A DNA stretch of 11,481 nt, from contig JASHUH010000457.1 in the NCBI GenBank assembly GCA_030040115.1, forward strand, positions 1 through 11,481. The letters are read 5' to 3'. The position numbers and the translations under genes are program-made. Positions 6,938-11,481 of this stretch are shown here, one piece after another. The first letter of the stretch is position 1. Each line of letters begins with the position of its first letter. The notes under the pieces were generated by a model that did not search any database, had not been told where the DNA came from, and saw only the letters and a program-made list of their open reading frames with translations. Origin of the DNA: Acidobacteriaceae bacterium (GTDB lineage: Bacteria; Acidobacteriota; Terriglobia; Terriglobales; Acidobacteriaceae).

Positions 6938-9900
6938 TCTTCGATACTTTCCCCACGCGGCATTCAGTTTCCGATCTTCCCCAGCGCTAAGACATTAGCA
7001 AAGTTTGTTCTATTTTTTCTGCCCGCGTCGGCCCTGTTAGCTCAAATGCCTACTCCGGTTCCTGTGCTGACCTGGCGTTACGACCTGGCGCACGACGGTC
7101 AAAACACGCAAGAGACCGCGCTAACGCCGGATAACGTGAACGTAAACTCGTTCGGCAAGCTGTTTTCGCTTGCCGTGGACAGCACAGTCTACGCGCAGCC
7201 GCTCTATGTGCCGGGGCTGACGATGAGCGACGGCGTGGTGCATAATGTGCTGTTTGTAGCCACGGAAAACGACTCGATCTACGCCTTCGATGCGGACTCG
7301 AACGGCGGCGCAAACGCCAGCCCCATCTGGCAGATTAGCCTGCTGACCGCCGCGTACGGCGCAGGCCCGGGGGCGACCCCCCAGCCCCCGGCGAGTACGG
7401 GCGAGGGGGACATCGGTCCGGGGATCGGCATCACCGGCACGCCGGTGATCAATTCCGCCACCAACACGATGTATGTGGTGTCCGCGACGGAGGAGAGCGG
7501 AGATTATTATGAACGCCTGCACGCCATCAACATCATCACCGGGGCGGAACAGCCAGGCAGCCCTGTAAATATCACGGCGACAGTCGCCGGCGCCGGGAAC
7601 GGGAGCTCCGGCGGACAACTAACGTTCAGCCCGCTATGGGAAAATCAGCGCCCCGCGCTCGATTATTACAACGGCTACGTCTACATTGGGTTTGCCGCGC
7701 ATGGAGATCTCGGCCCATGGCACGGCTGGTTATTCGCTTATAACGCGACCACTCTGCAACAAAGCGCGGTATTGTGTCTCTCTCCCAACAGCTACGGCTC
7801 CGGGATATGGTCGTCGGGCGCGGGTCTGCCCATCGACGATGACGCGACCGGCGGGCGGATGTTTGTGGTCACCGGCAATGGCGACCTCTCGACCTATCCG
7901 CCGTTTAGCTCCAGCTCCGATCTCGGCGAAAGCATTCTCGACATCAGTCTCGCGAACGGCGGACTGACGCCGACGGATGCATTCACCCCGTACCTCTTTC
8001 AAACCCTCAACGATCACGACTGGGACGAGGGCTCGGGCGGCATCCTCATGGTCCCGGACCAGCAGGGAGCCTATCCGCACATTCTCGTGCAGGGCGGCAA
8101 GGAGGGGGAGATCCTGGTGCTGAATCGCGACAACCTCGGCGGCGATCTCTCGACGGCGTCATCCAATAGCACTGCACTTCAGGACATTCCAGCATGTCCG
8201 CCTACGACGAACTCGTCCGCCTCCACGTGCAACGCCAATTTTTCCACAGGCCTGACGCCGCAGGGGGAAGGATATTGGAATACGCCTGCCTACTGGAACG
8301 GCAACGTGTATATCTGGCCGGAATTCGGCGCGCCCATGCAATTCGAGTTGAACTCGGGCGTGATGAACACCACGCCATCGAGCGTGGGCGGCATTACTTC
8401 GTCCTTTCCCAGCCCGTCCTTTTCCATCTCCTCTGACGGCGCGCAGGACGGCATTGCCTGGGCGGTTGAATCGGACCAGTTCAACACCGATGGCCCGGCG
8501 GTGCTCTACGCCTGGGACGCGAACGATCTGAGCACCCCGATCTATGCGAGCGACACCAACGCCGCTCGCGACTCCGCGGGGCCGGCCAATAAGTTTTCCA
8601 TCCCCGTGGTGACTAACGGCAAGGTATACGTGGCGGCGCAAGGAGAAGTGGACGTTTATGGTCTCCTCAACGGAGCTACGACGGCCGCCGCGCCCACGAT
8701 TACTCCGGATGGCGGCACATTCGGAGCAGCGCAGACCGTAACACTTTCTACCGCCACGGCGTCCGCCGCCATCTACTACACGCTGGACGGATCCGCTCCG
8801 ACCACGGCGTCGACCCAGTACACGGGCCCGATCACAGTCAACCTCGACACCACATTGAATGCAATTGCGAGCGCGACGGGATATCTGCAGAGCGCGGTGA
8901 GCAGCGCCACCTTTACGTTCACCTACCAGACGCCGCTGCCAGCTTTCACGCCGCCGGCAGGTACTTATCTAAACGCGCAGAACGTGGCCATCTCGGACTC
9001 GGACGCCAAGGCGACAACCTACTACACGACCAACGGATCGGCGCCATCGGCTTCTTCGACTCCCTATACCGGTCCGATCCCGGTGTCGGCTTCGGAGACC
9101 GTAGAAGCCATCGCCATCGACCCCAGCTTGCAGAACAGCAATGTCGTCTCAGCGGCATATGTGATTCAGCAAGGCGGAACGGCCATTAACTTCGCCAATG
9201 GGTTTTCATCCACTGCCGGCTTGACCTTGAATGGCAGCGCTGTGGCGAGCGACGATAGCCGGATGCAATTGACGGACGGCGATTTGTGGCAAGCGGGCAG
9301 CGCGTTCTGGAATGCGCCGATCAACGTCCAATCGTTCACCACGGCTTTCGAGTTTCAGTTATCATACGCGCAAGGAAACGGCTTTACGTTCACCATCCAG
9401 AACGTGGGGCCGACTGCGCTGGGCGGTGACTCCGCAGGCTTGGGCTATCAGAACATCCAGAACAGCGTCGCCGTCAAGTTCAACTTCTATAACTATGAGG
9501 GCGAGGGGAGCGATTCAACCGGAATCTATACCGATGGCGAGCCGCCCGTTCTGCCGTCGACAGATATTAGTTCCAGTGGCATCGAACTCGGCAGCGGCGA
9601 CGGCATCCAGGCGACGATCACTTACAACGGTGCAACGCTGACTCTGAACCTGCTTGATCTCGTCACCAAAGACACCTTCACCACCTCGTGGCCGATTAAC
9701 ATTCCGCAGGTGGTCGGCGGCGACACGGCGTATGTCGGATTTACCGGGGGGACAGGGGGTTTGACGGCAAGCCAGAAAATCCTCAACTGGACGTATGCAA
9801 CTCAAGCGTCAACTCAATCGACAGCCCCCAATCCGGACTTCGCATTGAGCAGCAGTGCGGCAAATGCGATCTCCCCTGGCGCTTCTACGACTTCGCAAAT

Positions 9901-10375
9901 CACCATTACCCCCAGCGGCGGCTTTACCGGCAGCGTAGCACTTGCGTGCGCGGTCACCGGCAGCCCGTCCAACGCCGTCGATCCGCCCACCTGCTCCGTC
10001 ACCCAACCGGCGGCTATTGCAGGCGCCCAGCCAGTAACGGCCACGCTCACCATTAACACCACGCCTGCAGGGACGGCCGCGCTCCACCGCCCGCTCCAGC
10101 ACCTGTTTACATTCGGCGGCGGCGTCACGCTTGCAGCGCTTTTCTTCCTGTGGCTCCCCATCCGCCGGCGTAAATGGCAAGCGCTTATCGGCATGTTGCT
10201 CATCGCCGTCCTGGCCTCGGCCGCCAGCGGATGCGGAGGCGCCAACAGCGCGTCATTGAAAGCCAGCGATACCGGCTCCAGCCCCGGCACCACCGCCGGC
10301 AACTATGTCATCACGGTCACAGGCAGCAGCGGCTCAAACCAAGCCACCACCACGGTCGCGGTCACGGTGCAATAA
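6935..10375 (+). CDS. Large secreted PQQ-like propeller / CHB / lectin-like protein with C-terminal membrane cassette
   Basis: A 1146-residue protein started at GTG 6935 (see the Shine-Dalgarno entry). The signal peptide ends near ALLA36|Q37. Residues about 46-579 form a PQQ-type WD-like propeller (TWRYDLAHDGQNTQETALTP, LFVATENDSIYAFDAD, ILVQGGKEGEILVLNRDN, KVYVAAQGEVDVYG); no oxidoreductase active site is recognisable. Two CHB/Fn3-associated modules follow (about 586-668 and 667-747; IYYTLDGSAPT and TYYTTNGSAPS). An L-type-lectin-like domain spans about 750-957 (INFANGF, VAVKFNFYNY, TAYVGFTGGTGGLTASQ). Its presumed metal-site position is Asn850, where relatives I recall have Asp. An Ig-like module (about 966-1047) precedes TM1 (1060-1076), RRRK (1077-1080), a second hydrophobic stretch (1083-1097), SGC1100 and a 46-residue beta-rich tail. 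Likely an extracellular or surface-anchored carbohydrate-binding protein (inference). Confidence 0.85.
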   Translation: MSSILSPRGIQFPIFPSAKTLAKFVLFFLPASALLAQMPTPVPVLTWRYDLAHDGQNTQETALTPDNVNVNSFGKLFSLAVDSTVYAQPLYVPGLTMSDGVVHNVLFVATENDSIYAFDADSNGGANASPIWQISLLTAAYGAGPGATPQPPASTGEGDIGPGIGITGTPVINSATNTMYVVSATEESGDYYERLHAINIITGAEQPGSPVNITATVAGAGNGSSGGQLTFSPLWENQRPALDYYNGYVYIGFAAHGDLGPWHGWLFAYNATTLQQSAVLCLSPNSYGSGIWSSGAGLPIDDDATGGRMFVVTGNGDLSTYPPFSSSSDLGESILDISLANGGLTPTDAFTPYLFQTLNDHDWDEGSGGILMVPDQQGAYPHILVQGGKEGEILVLNRDNLGGDLSTASSNSTALQDIPACPPTTNSSASTCNANFSTGLTPQGEGYWNTPAYWNGNVYIWPEFGAPMQFELNSGVMNTTPSSVGGITSSFPSPSFSISSDGAQDGIAWAVESDQFNTDGPAVLYAWDANDLSTPIYASDTNAARDSAGPANKFSIPVVTNGKVYVAAQGEVDVYGLLNGATTAAAPTITPDGGTFGAAQTVTLSTATASAAIYYTLDGSAPTTASTQYTGPITVNLDTTLNAIASATGYLQSAVSSATFTFTYQTPLPAFTPPAGTYLNAQNVAISDSDAKATTYYTTNGSAPSASSTPYTGPIPVSASETVEAIAIDPSLQNSNVVSAAYVIQQGGTAINFANGFSSTAGLTLNGSAVASDDSRMQLTDGDLWQAGSAFWNAPINVQSFTTAFEFQLSYAQGNGFTFTIQNVGPTALGGDSAGLGYQNIQNSVAVKFNFYNYEGEGSDSTGIYTDGEPPVLPSTDISSSGIELGSGDGIQATITYNGATLTLNLLDLVTKDTFTTSWPINIPQVVGGDTAYVGFTGGTGGLTASQKILNWTYATQASTQSTAPNPDFALSSSAANAISPGASTTSQITITPSGGFTGSVALACAVTGSPSNAVDPPTCSVTQPAAIAGAQPVTATLTINTTPAGTAALHRPLQHLFTFGGGVTLAALFFLWLPIRRRKWQALIGMLLIAVLASAASGCGGANSASLKASDTGSSPGTTAGNYVITVTGSSGSNQATTTVAVTVQ

Positions 10376-10425
10376 AACATAAACGAAATTGTCAGTCCAA
10401 ACCCGGGCTGCACCCTGTCGAAAGA

Positions 10426-10473
10426 CGCTTCTTGCAGTTTTCTGCGATGAGCGGCTCCGGCAGGGTTTTTTTT
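10426..10473 (+). terminator. Candidate transcription terminator after the large gene
   Basis: Starting 51 nt past the stop, CGCTT and TTGCAG pair with CTGCGA and GAGCG around a TTTT loop (10426-10453; 11 bp with one mismatch and two G-U pairs). A run of eight T follows at 10466-10473, 12 nt after the stem. A longer-range ACCCTG/CAGGGT pairing (10412-10417 with 10461-10466) would abut the T-run. Neither version is a textbook intrinsic terminator, hence the low confidence. Confidence 0.35.
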
Positions 10474-10609
10474 GGGCCGATAAACCAAAGTTTGACTGGT
10501 ATAACGCCGGTACCTAAGTAACCATGCGAGAGGTATTATTTTGCGTTACCTGCTCCGGGCTTTCCTGTATACTCCCTTTCAAACGATCCAAAAAGATCGA
10601 CGCCCTGCA

Positions 10610-10642
10610 AAGTCACTCGGCTTGATTTAAGTCGAGTGACTT
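10610..10642 (+). repeat. 14-bp hairpin with 5-nt loop
   Basis: AAGTCACTCGGCTT (10610-10623) pairs with AAGTCGAGTGACTT (10629-10642) around GATTT. Thirteen pairs are Watson-Crick and one is G-U (10620 with 10632). The wobble pairs only in a plus-strand transcript, which favours that direction. Only two T follow, so an intrinsic terminator is not clear. The element could end transcription from the large gene, stabilise its 3' end, or open a separate RNA. Confidence 0.6.
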
Positions 10643-10913
10643 CGCCGAGGTTCTGGCTCGGAGTCGCTCCGTAGCGCCTTGGAACAAGGTGCGCGGCTTC
10701 ACTCCTTACAAGAGCCTGCGTGCGCGGCGTAAGGTTCCGCCACGGCTCATTTTCCCGGACGGTGCGTAGCGCTCCGTCGTATGCGGTTGTGTCTGGATTT
10801 TCAGGTGGTTATGTGCTTTCACCTATGGTATTTCCCCAGCTTCTGCAGCCCATTGGGCGCAGCCAGAACGCGTCTAGATCTTGTCTCCAACCATATAGCA
10901 ACAAATTCGTTGC

Positions 10914-10971
10914 AGTCCTACAAGTTCAGCGCCAGAGGGGTGCGCAAGACGATGCGGCGCTGCGTAGGACT
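10914..10971 (+). repeat. Long two-part inverted repeat (8 + 7 bp)
   Basis: AGTCCTAC (10914-10921) pairs with GTAGGACT (10964-10971), and CAGCGCC (10927-10933) pairs with GGCGCTG (10956-10962). The two helices are separated by an asymmetric internal loop (AAGTT against C) and closed by a 22-nt apical loop. The small hairpin 10898-10913 directly abuts it and could stack on it. It ends 105 nt before the ATG of the Ig-like gene, so it may be part of that gene's 5' leader. Confidence 0.55.
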
Positions 10972-11076
10972 CTATTCGAAATCCTGACAGTTGGCCTCCC
11001 CTGCTGTTCGTGCCGGTGACGCGACGGGCGTCTGGGCTGAGCGTATTTGCGCCACCCACATATTGAGGGTAAATCC

Positions 11077-11481
11077 ATGAAGACTTTTCTCTTTGCTGTC
11101 TTGGCGCTGACAGCCTGCACCTGCACAGTCTCCGCGCCGGCAATCACGGTGACGACGCCTGCCAACGGGGCCCAGGTAACTTCGCCCTTCCGGTTAGTAG
11201 CAAGCACAACCACCTGCGGTTCGGCGCCCGCGGTTTCCATGGGGTATTCAATCGACAACGGCCAAGCGACCATTGAGCCAACGTCATTCACCGCCAGCGT
11301 GAGCGCCAGCCTGGGAGCGCATGTGCTGCACGTCAAATGCTGGGGCAAAAAGGTGAACGACGAAGTGCTTCTGAACATCACCGTGGTTCCATCCACAAAC
11401 ATCGTCGTCGCCGCTCCGGCGAACGGAGCCCAGTTGACGTCGCCCTTCCAACTGGCTGCAAGCGTAACCACCTGCGCTTCG
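11077..11481 (+). CDS. Secreted Ig-like repeat protein, 3' end beyond window
   Basis: An open frame of 135 codons running off the right edge without a stop. The ATG at 11077 is preceded by GAGGG at 8-nt spacing. The first 20 residues form a signal peptide (MKTFLFAVLALTACTCTVSA). Both a signal peptidase I site (VSA|P) and a lipobox-like LTAC14 are present, so lipoprotein or free secretion cannot be decided. From residue 23 an Ig-like beta-sandwich begins (ITVTTPANGAQVTSPFRLVA). A second copy begins at residue 109 (IVVAAPANGAQLTSPFQLAA), a period of 86 residues. Each copy has the TTC-x-S motif (Cys47, Cys133). The first also has Cys88 in HVKCWG, which suggests an intradomain disulfide. Such repeats occur in acidobacterial extracellular proteins of unknown role. 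The number of repeats and any C-terminal anchor lie outside the window. Confidence 0.75.
   Translation, partial: MKTFLFAVLALTACTCTVSAPAITVTTPANGAQVTSPFRLVASTTTCGSAPAVSMGYSIDNGQATIEPTSFTASVSASLGAHVLHVKCWGKKVNDEVLLNITVVPSTNIVVAAPANGAQLTSPFQLAASVTTCAS

Larger units (their letters stand above)
10376..11076 (+). other. Long noncoding interval with a chain of hairpins (possible structured RNA or leader)
   Basis: There are 701 bp without a credible gene between two same-strand genes. Plus-strand hairpins noted in order: 10610-10642 (14 bp), 10645-10661 (CCGAG/CTCGG) competing with 10659-10671 (CGGAG/CTCCG), 10674-10692 (GCGCCTTG/CAAGGTGC), 10704-10734 (CCTTAC/GTAAGG) competing with 10712-10748 (GAGCC/GGCTC), 10758-10778 (GACGG, GCG / CGC, CCGTC), 10803-10824 (AGGTG/CACCT), 10843-10862 (CTGC, GCCC / GGGC, GCAG with one bulge), 10898-10913 (GCAAC/GTTGC), 10914-10971 (8+7 bp) and 11018-11032 (GACGC/GCGTC). 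Most could occur singly by chance; the first and the 10914 element are harder to dismiss. I found no signature of tmRNA, RNase P, SRP RNA, a group II intron domain V or a riboswitch I know. Confidence 0.45.

Noticed and set aside
10712..10748. GAGCC...GGCTC hairpin considered as a group II intron domain V
   Set aside because: The loop is not GNRA, the bulge position and the AGC/GUUC signature do not fit, and no reverse transcriptase or maturase frame is nearby.
10720..11019. 99-codon plus-strand frame (and an 89-codon minus frame at 10874-11143) in the 3' interval
   Set aside because: No ribosome site, no recognisable domain, and the frames cross the strongest RNA stems; treated as noncoding.

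Overview
The window reads as a piece of an acidobacterial chromosome (phylum Acidobacteriota, probably class Terriglobia). This is an inference from protein style: a large secreted beta-propeller protein with chitobiase-type (CHB/Fn3-associated) modules, a lectin-like module and a hydrophobic C-terminal cassette, a secreted Ig-like repeat protein, and a YraN with an N-terminal extension. GC is fairly high, and genes are well spaced rather than packed into long operons. I saw no rRNA, tRNA, CRISPR array, intact mobile element or phage gene.

Left block (113-4144, all minus strand). In transcription order: a small OsmC-family redox protein (4144-3737), a GT39/ArnT-like membrane glycosyltransferase (3593-2052), a secreted PQQ-dependent sugar dehydrogenase-like protein whose usual catalytic histidine position appears to be glutamine (1848-622), and a small SRPBCC ligand-binding protein (526-113). 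Gaps are 95 to 203 bp, so these need not be one operon. An 8-bp inverted repeat with an inner palindrome lies just past the glycosyltransferase stop.

Centre (4145-6322). A structured divergent intergenic region separates osmC-like from yraN. YraN (4321-4809, plus) is followed, with a TTGA overlap, by what looks like a C-terminal remnant of a GH28/pectinase-type beta-helix enzyme (4806-5168). Converging on it from the right is a secreted protein with an N-terminal FecR-like region and a C-terminal CHB domain (6322-5195, minus).

Right block (6323-11481). A 612-bp divergent intergenic region carries two clean palindromes and leads to a large secreted protein (6935-10375, plus). I start it at a GTG with a GGAGG Shine-Dalgarno. 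Its order is signal peptide, PQQ-like propeller, two CHB modules, L-type-lectin-like module, Ig-like module, TM segment plus RRRK, a second lipoprotein-signal-like segment ending SGC, and a 46-residue tail. The 701 bp after it contain no convincing gene. They hold a run of hairpins, two of them too long to dismiss easily (10610-10642 and 10914-10971), and are the best candidate in the window for an undescribed structured RNA or leader. The window ends inside a secreted Ig-like repeat protein (11077 to beyond 11481).

Functional theme (inference): an envelope and extracellular sugar-oriented neighbourhood, with a periplasmic sugar oxidoreductase, a polyprenol-sugar transferase, a lectin-bearing surface protein and a decayed pectin hydrolase, plus housekeeping or stress genes (yraN, OsmC). 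No single pathway ties all of them together.
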